Shown: positions 11,330 through 21,353 of the stretch, piece after piece
Numbering within the stretch: position 1 is the stretch's first letter
Layout: the number at the start of each line of letters is the position of its first letter
NCBI RefSeq assembly: GCF_000004195.4
Contig: NC_030678.2
Coordinates: 95,438,904-95,502,903 of the forward strand
Direction of reading: 5' to 3'
Length of the DNA stretch: 64,000 nt
DNA from: Xenopus tropicalis
Taxonomy: Eukaryota > Chordata > Amphibia > Anura > Pipidae
Program-made: the position numbers and the translations under genes
Notes under the pieces: model-generated
Told to the model about the DNA's origin: nothing
The model's input: the letters and a program-made list of their open reading frames with translations, nothing else
Database searches by the model: none

Positions 11330-12045
11330 CAAATTCAAAGGTAAACACTCCCTTTCTAATAAATATTAACACATCAATCCCAAATCTCAAAAACAGTTTT
11401 AACCTAAATAAATCTAGTTCTGAACAACTTCTGGCAATAAAACAACACTTCACTCACAGTCGCACCATTCTAATTGGTATTCACAAATTATGTACTTACT
11501 GCTTCAGGCTGAAAAGGTGGTTGGGCTCTTTTTTCTTCCAGCTCCACCCAATTAATGGAATGGGTGGAGCCTGATGTCTCCTTCCGCACCAATCTGTTGT
11601 TCTGGATTTTCTTTAAGGAGCTAAAGGAGCAAAGGACACATTTTAATAACACAGATTTTATACTAGCAGGATAATTACAAATAACTTGCAAACATTGCTA
11701 AGATTATAGGTTTCCAAGTTAGATATTCATATTGTGTTATATTCCAGAACTTGTCTTTTGGTGCATTGCCTGTAAGCCCTTTTCTAAAAGCTCTTGATTA
11801 GCAAGAATTTGGCAGTTTAGGCCTTCATGTTAACTATTCCTATAACAATGTAGCTGATGGAAAAACAAAACACATGCTTCATAATGGCAAATAATTAAAA
11901 TATGGATTTTGAATGTATTTTCAAGTCAAGTTCTATTTACTGTGCTCATGTTGCTGCACACCCAAAAGTTGATGCAAAGATGATAACCTCTAAAAAAGAC
12001 ATCAAATTCAGAGATCTTCAATTCCATTCTGGCCAAGGCAATAGA
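11330..12045. other. Intergenic stretch, nothing recognised
   Basis: No gene, clear repeat or structural RNA is seen between the satellite and the composite element. Confidence 0.45.
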
Positions 12046-12239
12046 GCAGCATACCTCCGAACATTTGAAAAATGAAAAGAGGCCACTTTTGTGGCCACAC
12101 CCCAATTACCACACCCCCTTTTTTCCAAAAATACTCCTTTTATATAGATGAAATGGCAGGATCAGACGCAAAATGTGCTATACCCTCATACTGTACTACC
12201 TAAGGAAAACAATATAACAGTTATAACTATGTACCAGTT

Positions 12240-12750
12240 TTGCCCCCCCATACACAGTGCCCCCAATGGCCCAATAGACAGTACCCCCCATATAGAGTGC
12301 CCCCTAGACAGTACCCCCCATACACAGTACCCCCATAGACAGTACCCCACATACACAGTGCCCCCATACACAATGCCCCCCAAAGACAGTAGCCCCCATA
12401 GAAAGCGCCCCCAATTGACCCCATAGACAGTAGCCCCCATAGAAAGTGCCCCCAATAGCCCCCATAGTAAGTGCCCCCAATAGCCCCCATAGACAATGCC
12501 CCCATAGTAAGTGCCCCCCAATAGCCCCCATAGTAAGTGCCCCCAATAGCCCCCATAGACAATGCCCCATAGTAAGTGCCCCAATAGCCCCCATAGACAG
12601 TCTCCCCCATACACAATGCCCCCATAGTAAGTGCCCCAATAGCCCCCATAGACAATGCCCCCATAGTAAACGCCCCCATAGACAGTCTCCCCCATACACA
12701 ATGCCCCCATAGTAAGTGCCCCCAATTGCCCCCATACACAGTAACAGCCG
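12240..12750. repeat. C-rich degenerate tandem array (G-rich on the minus strand)
   Basis: Short units of the type CCCCCATAGACAGTA and AGTAAGTGCCCCCAATAGC alternate irregularly, giving dozens of C4-C6 runs 8-12 bases apart. The minus strand therefore has closely spaced G runs able to form G-quadruplexes. Long Gly/Trp/Tyr-rich minus-strand frames here are repeat artefacts. Confidence 0.85.
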
Positions 12751-13403
12751 CTGCCGCTCCCACTCTCCCACACCCAGATGCTCAGCCTTCTTATGCTGCT
12801 CTGCAACTTGAGAGCAGGTCTGCACTGGCTTGGTAAGAGAGGCCTCGAATAACAGGATGTATCTAAACTATGTGGGCAAACCCACATTCTGGTGGTCCAT
12901 GCCAGTAAGGAAAGGCTTGGCTGACACAAAGGCTTTGGATTTGATATTAGAAGATGGTAAAGTGATTAACAAAGTGGCAGCATTTTAAGTTCCGTTGGTC
13001 ATTGCCCGGTGAACATGGTGGGAAATCAATTAAGAGAATAAGCAATGGATTAAGGAGGCTCTTAGGCTACAGGTTAAGACTACACAGAGGTGTTGTGTAG
13101 GACATGTGACCTAATGACAGCTGTCATAGATAGTGGGTGAAATAGTCAATTTACAGGCTAAGTAAAAACGTTGGCCTAAGCAGGCAAGGTTATCACTCTC
13201 AGGCAAATTACCCCAGTCACAGTGGGTATAAATAAGGGTGGCAGTGTACTCTACAATGATGTCCTTCTGGAGCTGTCCCTAAATTGTGAAAAATATGGCC
13301 TTAGTTTTCTTATAAAACTCCTTGCTCATCTAATGCCACTGCGGGGGAAAAAAAGTGTAAGTGCCCCCCCAATTGCCCCCATACACAGTAGCTGCCGCCG
13401 CAC

Positions 13404-13586
13404 CCAAACGCTCCGCTTTCTTATGCTGCTCTGCAACTTGTGTGCGGCGGCGGCGGCGACCGGCCCTTTTATAAGGTTGCGCCCCATGCGTATGACGTTG
13501 CACGCACGCACAGGGCGCAACCTTATAAAAGGGCCTGTCGCCGCCGCCGCACAAGGTGCAGAGCAGTAGAAGAAGCCGGAGCGTGC
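13404..13586. repeat. GC-rich long hairpin with TATA-like sequence in both arms
   Basis: A near-perfect inverted repeat. The core arms are 13442-13483 and 13513-13552, each with a GCGGCGGCGG/CCGCCGCCGC block and CTTTTATAAGGTTGCGCC or its complement. The flanks extend the pairing with mismatches outward to 13404 and 13586 (CTGCTCTGCAAC versus its inverse). Confidence 0.8.
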
Positions 13587-13788
13587 GGCTATAGCCAGCG
13601 CATCCCGCTGTGCTTGATAGTTCAAAGAATGTCCCGCGGGACATTCATTGAACTATCCGGGACAGCGGGATGCGCTTTAAAAACCGGGACTGTCCCACGG
13701 AAAGCGGGACAGTTGGGAGGTATGGAGCAGTAATTGGGCATAAACATATTTGTGTTACAATACTTTTCTTTGCTTTCAAGTTGAAAGT

Positions 13789-14105
13789 ACAGGTATGGGA
13801 CCTATTATCCGGAATGCTTGGGACCTGGGGTTTTCCGGATAAGGGATCTTTCCGTAATTTGAATCTCCATAACTAAAGTCTGCTAAAAATCATTCAAATA
13901 TTGAATAAACCCAATAGGACGGTTCTGCCTCCAGTAAGGATTAATTATATCTTAGTTGGGATCAAGTACAAGGTTCTGTTTTATTCTATTCTTACACAGA
14001 AAAAGGAAATCATTTTTAGAAATCTGAATTATTTGCTTATTATGGAGTCTATGGGAGATGGACTTTCTGGATAATGGGTTTCCGGATAAGGGATCCCATA
14101 CATGT
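13789..14105. mobile_element. MITE of the ACAGGTATGGGA family, copy 1
   Basis: Starts ACAGGTATGGGACC and ends GGATCCCATACATGT, with subterminal TTATCCGG and CCGGATAAG motifs. The interior has GGATTAATTATATCTTAG and TGGAGTCTATGGGAGATG. Related copies are at 24414, 35233, 40230 and 57792. Confidence 0.75.
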
Positions 14106-14109
14106 ATAC

Positions 14110-14860
14110 TATTCCATGTTGCTTTTTTCAATGCTATTCTACAATTTAGCACCATTGTTGGTAACAGAGCTCCTTTTTGCATTTTAGTAAAATATGTAGT
14201 CTACACAGGAAAGTTCCCTAAATGTAACAGGGAGGAGAGAAAGCAGAGACTCCTTATGGCTTGGGGGTTTATATATGAACATGTAACCTGGTTTGTTGGC
14301 ACAAAAAACACTTTCCACGTGGAATCAGAGTGCTGCAGCGTGTTTATCAATGAGTATATGAACATGTAGCGTTATGAATTAAAATGGACAGAATTTACTA
14401 CAGGTCTAATCACCATCATCTTGGTTAATGTTCATGGGTAACTGCAGATGTGCAATTTAGCACATTTTTTGGTAGCTCAGCCCTAAAGAGCAATTGCACC
14501 AATAAAATAGGGGCAGATAGCAATCATGTGGGCACTCCTTTTTGCAGTCAATTTTAAGTGATTTCTCTTTACCTTCATCAGTTTCCCTTTTCTGTTTTTC
14601 CTCCCTACAGCGCTCATCTGGAACTTGCTGCTCCTCCAAACTCTTCATTCTCTCTCTCTTCTTGTTGGACTTCTTTTGCTAATCTTCTTCACTTCCAGTT
14701 GTTCTTCTTTTCTTCTGTAGGGTCCCATGGCCCGAATCGCAGAAATCTGGGGTAATCCTCTTCATTTTCTCACTATTGCATGTAGATCTTTTCTTCTTCT
14801 TCTTCTCTCTCTGACATTTTCTCTCCAACTGTTGAGGTCTCTTGCCTGATGACATTGTCA
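14110..14860. other. Intergenic stretch, no gene
   Basis: No coding signal. A pyrimidine-rich tract (TTCTTC repeats) spans about 14560-14815. Confidence 0.5.
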
Positions 14861-14865
14861 CATGG

Positions 14866-15233
14866 GCACAGGCGATAAGATACCATTGCAGCACAAAGCC
14901 AGGTACATATCTCAACCTGGGCACAGGCTATAATATACCATTGCAGCACAGAGCCAGGTACATATCTCAACCTGGGCACAGGCTATAAGATACCATTGCA
15001 GCACAGAGCCAGGTACATATCTCAACCTGGGCACAGAATATAAGATACCATTGCAGCACAGAGCCAGGTACATATCTCAACCTGGGCACAGAATATAAGA
15101 TACCATTGCAGCACAGAGGCAGGTACATATCTCAACCTGGGCACAGGCTATAAGATACCATTGCAGCACAGAGCCAGGTACATATCTCAACCTGGGCACA
15201 GAATATAAGATACCATTGCAGCACAGAGCCAGG
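14866..15233. repeat. 55-bp minisatellite, left part
   Basis: About 6.7 head-to-tail units of 55 bp, each containing GATACCATTGCAGCACA, GCCAGGTACATATCTC and AACCTGGGCACAG. The array resumes at 19139 on the other side of LINE copy 2, so the LINE split it. Confidence 0.9.
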
Positions 15234-15374
15234 TACATAGTTACATAGTTACATAGGGTTGAAAAAAGACCAGTGTCCATCAAGTTCAACCCATCCAAGT
15301 AAACCCAGCACCCACAACCCACACCTACCAATCTATACACTCGCATACATAAACTATAAATACAACCACTAGTA

Positions 15375-18374
15375 CTAACTGTAGATATTAGTATCACAAT
15401 AGCCTTGGATATTCTGATTGATCAAGAACTCATCCAGGCCCCTCTTAAAGGCATTAACAGAGTCTGCCATTACCACATCACTAGGAAGGGCATTCCACAA
15501 CCTCACTGCCCTCACCGTGAAAAACCACCTACGCTGCTTCAAATGGAAGCTCTGTTCCTCTAATCTAAAGGGGTGACCTCTGGTGCGTTGATTGTTTTTA
15601 TGGGAAAAAAGAACATCCCCCAACTGCCTATAATCCCCTCTAATGTACTTGTACAGAGTAATCATGTCCCCTCGCAAGCGCCTCTTTTCCAGAGAAAACA
15701 ACCTCAACCTCGACAGTCTCACCTCATAGTTTAAATCTTCCATCCCCTTAACCAGTTTAGTTGCACGTCTCTGCATTCTCTCCAGCTCATTAATATCCTT
15801 CTTAAGGACTGGAGCCCAAAACTGCACCGCATACTCAAGGTGAGGCCTTACCAGGGACCTATAAAGGGGCAAAATTATGTTCTCATCCCTTGAGTCAATG
15901 CCCTTTTTTATACAAGACAGCACCTTATTTGCTTTAGTAGCCACAGAATGACACTGCCTGGCATTAGACAACTTGTTATCAACAAAAACCCCTAGATCCT
16001 TCTCCATTAAGGATACCCCCAACACACTACCATTCAGTAGATAGTTTGCGCTTATATTATTTCTACCAAAGTGCATAACTTTGCACTTATCAACATTGAA
16101 CCTCATTTTCCAGTTTGCTGCCCAGTTATCTAATTTTGTCAAATCGCTCTGCAAAGCGGCAGCATCCTGCATGGAACTTATAGTTTTGCACAATTTTGTG
16201 TCATCAGCAAAAATAGAAACAGTACTGTCTATGCCCACCTCCAGGTCATTAATAAACAAGTTAAAAAGCAAAGGCCCAAGGACTGACCCCTGCGGTACTC
16301 CACTAACCACACTGGTCCAATTAGAAAATGTTCCATTTACAACCACTCTTTGTAATCTATCCTTCAGCCAGTTCTCTATCCAATTACAAATATTATGTTC
16401 TAGGCCAATATTCCTCAATTTGATCATTAACCTTCTGTGAGGTACTGTATCAAACGCTTTAGCAAAATCTAAGTAGATGACATCAACTGCCATTCCAGCA
16501 TCAAGGTTCCTGCTCACCTCCTCATAAAAGGCGACTAAATTAGTCTGGCAAGATCTGTTACGCATAAAACCATGCTGGCACAAACTAATAGTATTGTGAA
16601 CTGCAACGTATTCAAGTACCCTATCCCTTATTACCCCTTCCAAAAGTTTTCCTACTACTGATGTCAGACTAACAGGCCTATAGTTTTCAGGCTGAGAACG
16701 GGATCCCTTTTTAAATAACGGCACCACATTAGCAATCCGCCAGTCTCTTGGCACCATGCCAGACCTCAATGAATCCTGAAAAATTAAGTGAAGAGGTTTG
16801 GCAATCACAGCACTCAGCTCATTTAATACCCTGGGATGAATCCCATCCGGCCCTGGACCTTTGTTTACCTTTACATGTTCAAGTCTCTTTTGAATTTCCT
16901 CCCGAGTGACCCATGCGCCAGTAGCTAAATTACTAGAACTGGGCATATTAAAAGGGAAGCCTTCATTATCTGGCTCCTCAGATGTATAAACAGATGAAAA
17001 ATAAGAGTTCAAAATTTCAGCTTTTTCCCCATTCTCATCAACCAACTTACCCCCCCGTGATAATAAAGTTCCCACCCCTTCTTGCTTCATTTTTTTACTA
17101 TTCACATAATTAAAAAATAATTTAGGATTCTTTTTACTCCTAGCTGCAATATCCCTTTCCATTTCTATTTTAGCTTGCTTGATAGCTTTTTTGCATGCTT
17201 TATTTGCTTCCTTGTACCTGATGAAAGTTTCCGCTGTCCCAGCTAACTTGAATGCCCTAAAAGCACGTTTTTTCTTACCAACCTCGACAATAACACTTTT
17301 ATTCAGCCATAAAGGTTTTGCTTTGCGATGCCTCTCCTTGCTTACAAGGGGAATATACTGTTGTGTATACCTACAAAGCAATGTTTTAAAGATGTTCCAT
17401 TTTCCTTCTGTGTCTAACCCCATGAAAAGCCTTTCCCAGTTGACACATTGCAGAGATGCCCTTATACTGGCAAAGTCTGCACGTCTAAAATTGAGTGTTT
17501 TAGTTACTCCCTTATAGAGCTGTCTCTGTAGCATTATCTCAAAGGAGACCATGTTGTGATCACTGTTCCCCAAATGCTCACCCACACAAATGTTAGAGAT
17601 GAGTTCATTATTATTAGAAATCACCAGGTCCAAAATAGAGTCATTCCGAGTAGGTTCTTGAACCGCCTGAAATAAAAAGTTGTCATTTAGCATATTTACA
17701 AACCTACTAGCTTTTTCTGACTTAGCCACCCCATTACTCCAGTCAATGTCCGGATAATTAAAGTCCCCCATAATAACAACTTGACCCAGTTTTGAAGCCT
17801 CCTCCATTTGCAACAATAGCTGGGCCTCATCCCCCTCATCTATACGGGGTGGTTTATAGCATACACCAATGATCATTTTCTTTGTGACCTTCAGCCCTAC
17901 TGAAATTTCTACCCAAAGAGATTCGACGTTTTCATTTGTAATGTCTTTATTACATGGCTTTAAATCTGACTTTACATAAAGACAAACCCCTCCACCCTTT
18001 TTAATCTCTCTGTCCCTCCTAAAAAGTGTATAACCATTTAAATTCGCAGCCCAGTCGCATGTATCATCCCACCAGGTCTCAGTGATACCTATTAAATCAT
18101 AATTTTCAATACATGCAATAGCTTGCAGCTCCCCTAATTTACCCGACAAGCTACGCGCATTAGCCAGCATGCAGCGGAGATTACTACTTCTCCCTCTGAT
18201 GTTTACATTAGCTAAGGGAGAGTTAGAGCTAAGGCAAATATGAGACTGCTTTCCTTGTAACGGAAGCTCCTTATCTGATAAACTATATGCCCCCCTCACT
18301 CCTCCCCCACAACCCTTTGCTAGTCCCCCTACCCCGTCTACACTTATTTTCCCATAGAATTCTAGCTCACCCAC
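15375..18374 (-). CDS. CR1-like LINE ORF2: APE-type endonuclease and reverse transcriptase, intact
   Basis: A 999-codon uninterrupted frame. It nicks DNA and copies the LINE RNA at the nick. The endonuclease (about residues 65-290) has TETWWDD, GDFNYPDIDW, LDLVIS and GNSDHN. The reverse transcriptase (about 490-800) has GPGPDGIHPRVL, NYRPVSLTS, DFAKAFDTV, VPQGSVLGPLLF and the catalytic FADD. A C-terminal domain follows and ends QGYCDTNIYS. The first codon shown is GTG; the first ATG in frame is at MLANARS, the edge of the endonuclease. In this copy the G run after the slippery site has nine G instead of eight, which puts a TGA between the heptamer and this frame, so ORF1-ORF2 linkage is broken unless the run slips. 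Confidence 0.9.
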   Translation of the reverse strand: MGELEFYGKISVDGVGGLAKGCGGGVRGAYSLSDKELPLQGKQSHICLSSNSPLANVNIRGRSSNLRCMLANARSLSGKLGELQAIACIENYDLIGITETWWDDTCDWAANLNGYTLFRRDREIKKGGGVCLYVKSDLKPCNKDITNENVESLWVEISVGLKVTKKMIIGVCYKPPRIDEGDEAQLLLQMEEASKLGQVVIMGDFNYPDIDWSNGVAKSEKASRFVNMLNDNFLFQAVQEPTRNDSILDLVISNNNELISNICVGEHLGNSDHNMVSFEIMLQRQLYKGVTKTLNFRRADFASIRASLQCVNWERLFMGLDTEGKWNIFKTLLCRYTQQYIPLVSKERHRKAKPLWLNKSVIVEVGKKKRAFRAFKLAGTAETFIRYKEANKACKKAIKQAKIEMERDIAARSKKNPKLFFNYVNSKKMKQEGVGTLLSRGGKLVDENGEKAEILNSYFSSVYTSEEPDNEGFPFNMPSSSNLATGAWVTREEIQKRLEHVKVNKGPGPDGIHPRVLNELSAVIAKPLHLIFQDSLRSGMVPRDWRIANVVPLFKKGSRSQPENYRPVSLTSVVGKLLEGVIRDRVLEYVAVHNTISLCQHGFMRNRSCQTNLVAFYEEVSRNLDAGMAVDVIYLDFAKAFDTVPHRRLMIKLRNIGLEHNICNWIENWLKDRLQRVVVNGTFSNWTSVVSGVPQGSVLGPLLFNLFINDLEVGIDSTVSIFADDTKLCKTISSMQDAAALQSDLTKLDNWAANWKMRFNVDKCKVMHFGRNNISANYLLNGSVLGVSLMEKDLGVFVDNKLSNARQCHSVATKANKVLSCIKKGIDSRDENIILPLYRSLVRPHLEYAVQFWAPVLKKDINELERMQRRATKLVKGMEDLNYEVRLSRLRLFSLEKRRLRGDMITLYKYIRGDYRQLGDVLFSHKNNQRTRGHPFRLEEQSFHLKQRRWFFTVRAVRLWNALPSDVVMADSVNAFKRGLDEFLINQNIQGYCDTNIYS

Positions 18375-18386
18375 CCCCCCCCTTGT

Positions 18387-18396
18387 CTAGTTTAAA
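18387..18396 (-). promoter_or_regulatory. Candidate minus-one frameshift site, copy 2
   Basis: Identical TGT TTA AAC TAG context to copy 1. The following G run is one base longer, so the minus-one product would end at TGA after GGG GGG GGT GGG. Confidence 0.45.
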
Positions 18397-19138
18397 CACT
18401 CCTCCAACCTCTTAACCATTCTCTCCCCTAGCACAGCAGACCCCCTTCCATTGAGGTGCAATCCGTCAGGGCTGTATAGATTGTACCCCAAGGAAAAGTC
18501 AGCCCAGTGCTCTAGGAACCCAAACCCTTCCTTCCTACACCAAGACTTTAGCCACGCATTTAGCTCCCTAAGCTCCCGCTGTCTTCCTAAACTTGCACGT
18601 GGCACCGGCAAAATTTCCGAAAAAATTACATTGGAGGACCTTTGCCTAATCTTAGAGCCTAGATCCCTGAACTCACTCTTTAAAGTCCTCCACCTACCGT
18701 TCATTTTGTCGTTAGTACCGATATGTACCAAGACAGCCGGGTCATGCCCAGCCCCTCCCAATAATGTGTCAACCCGATCAACCACATGCCGAACCCTGGC
18801 ACCAGGAAGACAGCAAACTGTCCGGTTGAAGCGATCCGCTTGACAGATTACCCTGTCCACTTTCCTAATGATCGAATCCCCTATAACCACCATCTGTTTA
18901 GGCCTAGCTCTGCTCTCCTCCCCACCACTACTAGAGAAACTGGTCTCCCGGCTGTTAGAGAGATCAGCCTCACCTAGAACCGCCAATCCAGAGTTCACAC
19001 TCCCATCTTCTTCACACAATCTGGCAAATCTGTTGGGATGCGCAAACCCTGGAGCAGCCTCCCTTTTCCTTTTCCCCACACTAGATTTTCTAACTGTCAC
19101 CCAGCTTACTGCCCTATCATCCTTTTGCTGCTCCCCTC
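18387..19138 (-). pseudogene. CR1-like LINE ORF1, copy 2, 5'-truncated
   Basis: The same frame as ORF1 of copy 1 but missing the start, the cysteine cluster and the coiled coil. It opens in the linker (EQQKDDRAVSW) and retains the complete SGNH domain (GDSIIRKVD, HIGTND, SPDGLHLNGRG). The truncation point abuts minisatellite DNA, as expected from incomplete reverse transcription. Confidence 0.88.
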
Positions 19139-19311
19139 CTCAACCTGGGCACAGGCTATAAGATACCATTGCAGCACAGAGCCAGGTACATATCTCAACC
19201 TGGGCACAGAATATAAGATACCATTGCAGCACAGAGCCAGGTACATATCTCAACCTGGGCACAGGCTGGAAGATACCATTGCAAGGCAAAGCCAAGTACA
19301 TATCTCAAAAG
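19139..19311. repeat. 55-bp minisatellite, right part
   Basis: Three more units in the same orientation as 14866-15233. The last is diverged (GGCTGGAAG, AAGGCAAAGCCAAG). Confidence 0.88.
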
Positions 19312-19489
19312 AATTACATGATGTCATATTAAGACATACCCTTAAATCCATATGCCTCCTCCTCCCCTGTGGGCAGCACAGCAACCCCCAGCACATAATT
19401 ACATACCTTAGGGACCATATAATGACTATTCCCAAAGGCTAACAAACTCTCACAAAAAAACAATGCCAGGTTCACCTCCCATAAGTAGC

Positions 19490-19690
19490 ATAGGGCAGGC
19501 AGAGTATGGCACACACACAGGCAGCATAGGGCAGGCAGAGTACTGCCTGTGTGTGCCATACTCTGCCTGCTCTATACTGCCTGTGTGTGTGTGCCACACT
19601 CTGCCTGCCCTGACCTGCCTGTGTGTGCCACACTCTGCCTGCCCTACCCTGTCTGTGTGTGTCATACACACAGGCAGCATAGGGCCAGGA
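19490..19690. repeat. Satellite related to the 10470-11325 array, in both orientations
   Basis: Units with GCAGAGTATGGCACACACA are followed by inverted units (CTGCCTGTGTGTGCCATACT) and then again GGCAGCATAGGG. This is a small inverted arrangement of the same 34-bp motif. Confidence 0.8.
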
Positions 19691-21144
19691 CACAGTGACA
19701 CAATGCTGGCTGTCTGAGGTGTGAACAGGTGAACAATATGGGCATTTACAGTCTGAGCCTGAGATGTGAACAATACAGGGAGTGAACAATGCAGGGACTA
19801 AAAGGTGTCAACAGTACAGGGGACTACATGTTTAAACAGCCTGAATCTGAGGTGTGAACAATGCAGGGGGTCAGTTAATCTGAGTACTGATACCATTTAA
19901 AGATTACACAAAGGTAAGCAGTCATAGCAGCCAGACAGGTGGAGGGATACGGGCCGCCAGTTGGACAGCACTGATGCAGGCCATTAAACCTGTGCACAGG
20001 GGCTCAAAGGAGCTAATCTTTGAGGTTGATGCAAACAAGCAAGCAAAAAAAATTTTGCTTCTAAGAAGCTGATGCTGAGTTGATTATTGAATGCTAAAGC
20101 TGGTTTCCAAAACCCCATGTAATCAGCCTTATATTGTGACTTTTATATTCTCTATATACAGGACATTATGAGTTGGTGCCTGAGCTCATATCTTCACAGC
20201 GAAAGGGCTGTGGTAATACCCCAAAACATATTATGCAGTATTTCAAGTCTAGGTCTTCTTTGTCTTCCTTTATCCGATTTGAATTTTTCTTATAGGTCTG
20301 TACCAACAAACATTCAGCTAAATGCTGGTAATTTAATAATGGCATAATGTAATGTGATACATATGGATATTCTCATGAAACCAAACACAGAGGGGTTGCT
20401 TTAACTCCTGTTACCTGTAATAGAGGGTTTGCTTAGGAAGAGAAAAAGTAATGAATATAAGAATATAAACAAATACACATTATTTATTAGCATTCTACCA
20501 TAAATTTTGCAAATCTGATCAGTTATCTTGCTCTCTCTAAAAAAACCTATCTTTGTCCATCTTTATTCAATCAACTGCCTTGTTAGTCTTTGTTAGGGTC
20601 TGTAATAGCCGTTAAAGTGTAGCATGAACATGCTGAGTGATTCAAAAAAACAGAAACATTTAAAAAATAAAGACCAATTTCAAATATCCTTAACAACAGA
20701 GCTATAAACTTTATGCTAAAAGTTGATTTTAAGGTGAGCTATGAAAAGATATTTGCTTTTAAATGTGGAAGAGATACTGATACTGTATATCATCATGTAT
20801 TCTATATATAGATGCATGAAGGCCATTCACCTTGGTGAAGTATTTGACAGTACAGAACACAACTGTATTCAATCATCTGTATTTCAGAAGAACATTTTAA
20901 TCTCATTTACAAACACCAGAGGAAATGGAAATGGTAAAACTTAGCACTATTTGGAGTGCACTTCAATGCTTTTAAGAGAGGTAATTGCCCCCATACACAC
21001 ACCTAAAACTTGCATGTAGCACCAATGCCCCTGTCCAATCTGCTCCGTCAAACACAACAAATTATAGTGTGCACAGAGACAATAATAGCAATTACTAGTA
21101 GAAAAAGAAGGTAATGCTAACAGTGTAAAATAATTCTACTCAGT
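19691..21144. other. Region downstream of RAD51C, no gene
   Basis: Positions 19700-19880 hold a degenerate tandem motif (GAGGTGTGAACAATGCAGGG). The rest is AT-rich and without coding signal. Confidence 0.5.
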
Positions 21145-21251
21145 GTCAGCCAAATTGTAAAAATACATTTTATTTTTCAAAAATATTTCTCAAATATTTA
21201 CATCCATAATGATATAATGGTGGTGCTCTTGAGACACAAAATGCAATATGG
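21145..21251 (-). other. RAD51C: RAD51C 3' untranslated region
   Basis: A short AT-rich 3' UTR of about 100 nt between the stop codon and the region after the AATAAA signal. The cleavage site is estimated, not seen. Confidence 0.6.
21169..21174 (-). terminator. RAD51C: RAD51C polyadenylation signal
   Basis: AATAAA on the minus strand about 80 nt after the stop codon, in AT-rich DNA and followed by T-rich sequence. Confidence 0.75.
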
Positions 21252-21353
21252 TTAAACCTCATCATCAACTCGAGGACGCTTGCGTGGGTTAGATGCAGGT
21301 ATAAGTGCATTCGCTTCAGGTTCTGCAATTTCAGCATCTCGAAAACCTTGAGA
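21252..21353 (-). CDS. RAD51C: RAD51C exon 9, coding part with stop codon
   Basis: 102 nt after a CTCTGCAG acceptor. It begins [19 protein letters not shown], ends [14 protein letters not shown] and stops at TAA (21252-21254). The SQGFRD start and a basic cluster near the end match human (PQGFRD, RKRSRD), while the middle is divergent, as expected for this tail. The basic PRKRPR probably serves nuclear import. Confidence 0.93.
   Translation of the reverse strand, partial: SQGFRDAEIAEPEANALIPASNPRKRPRVDDEV

Larger units (their letters stand above)
12050..13724. mobile_element. Composite element with CATACCTCC termini and a C-rich internal array
   Basis: The ends are inverted: CATACCTCCGAAC on the left, and the right end read in reverse starts CATACCTCCCAAC (12 of 13 identical). 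GAGCAG directly flanks both sides (12044-12049 and 13725-13730), a candidate 6-bp target duplication. Inside are the C-rich tandem array (12240-12750) and the GC-rich hairpin (13404-13586). The stretch at 12720-12815 is repeated at 13365-13440, ending TGCTGCTCTGCAACTTG, so the middle (about 12816-13360) may be an insertion or the whole may be two joined copies. No transposase is seen. Confidence 0.55.
15234..19138 (-). mobile_element. CR1-like LINE copy 2, 5'-truncated, intact ORF2
   Basis: The 3' end on the minus strand finishes in a tandem octamer (three ATAGTTAC-type units on the plus strand at about 15233-15257), as is typical of CR1 3' termini. Then come a short 3' UTR, the full ORF2 and a partial ORF1 that stops within the linker (equivalent to copy 1 position about 3536). 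Both sides are flanked by the 55-bp minisatellite. No clear target duplication is visible. Few differences from copy 1 imply recent activity of the family. Confidence 0.92.

Noticed and set aside
12186..12929. Gly/Trp/Tyr-rich minus-strand frames up to 247 codons
   Set aside because: They are translations of the C-rich tandem array and shift frame freely, with no domain or gene context.
13222..13733. Ala/Arg-rich frames on both strands
   Set aside because: They arise from the GC-rich hairpin; the two strands read alike because of the palindrome.
20741..20944. 67-codon plus-strand frame upstream of the RAD51C 3' end
   Set aside because: Short, no recognisable domain, and in AT-rich DNA where such frames are expected by chance.
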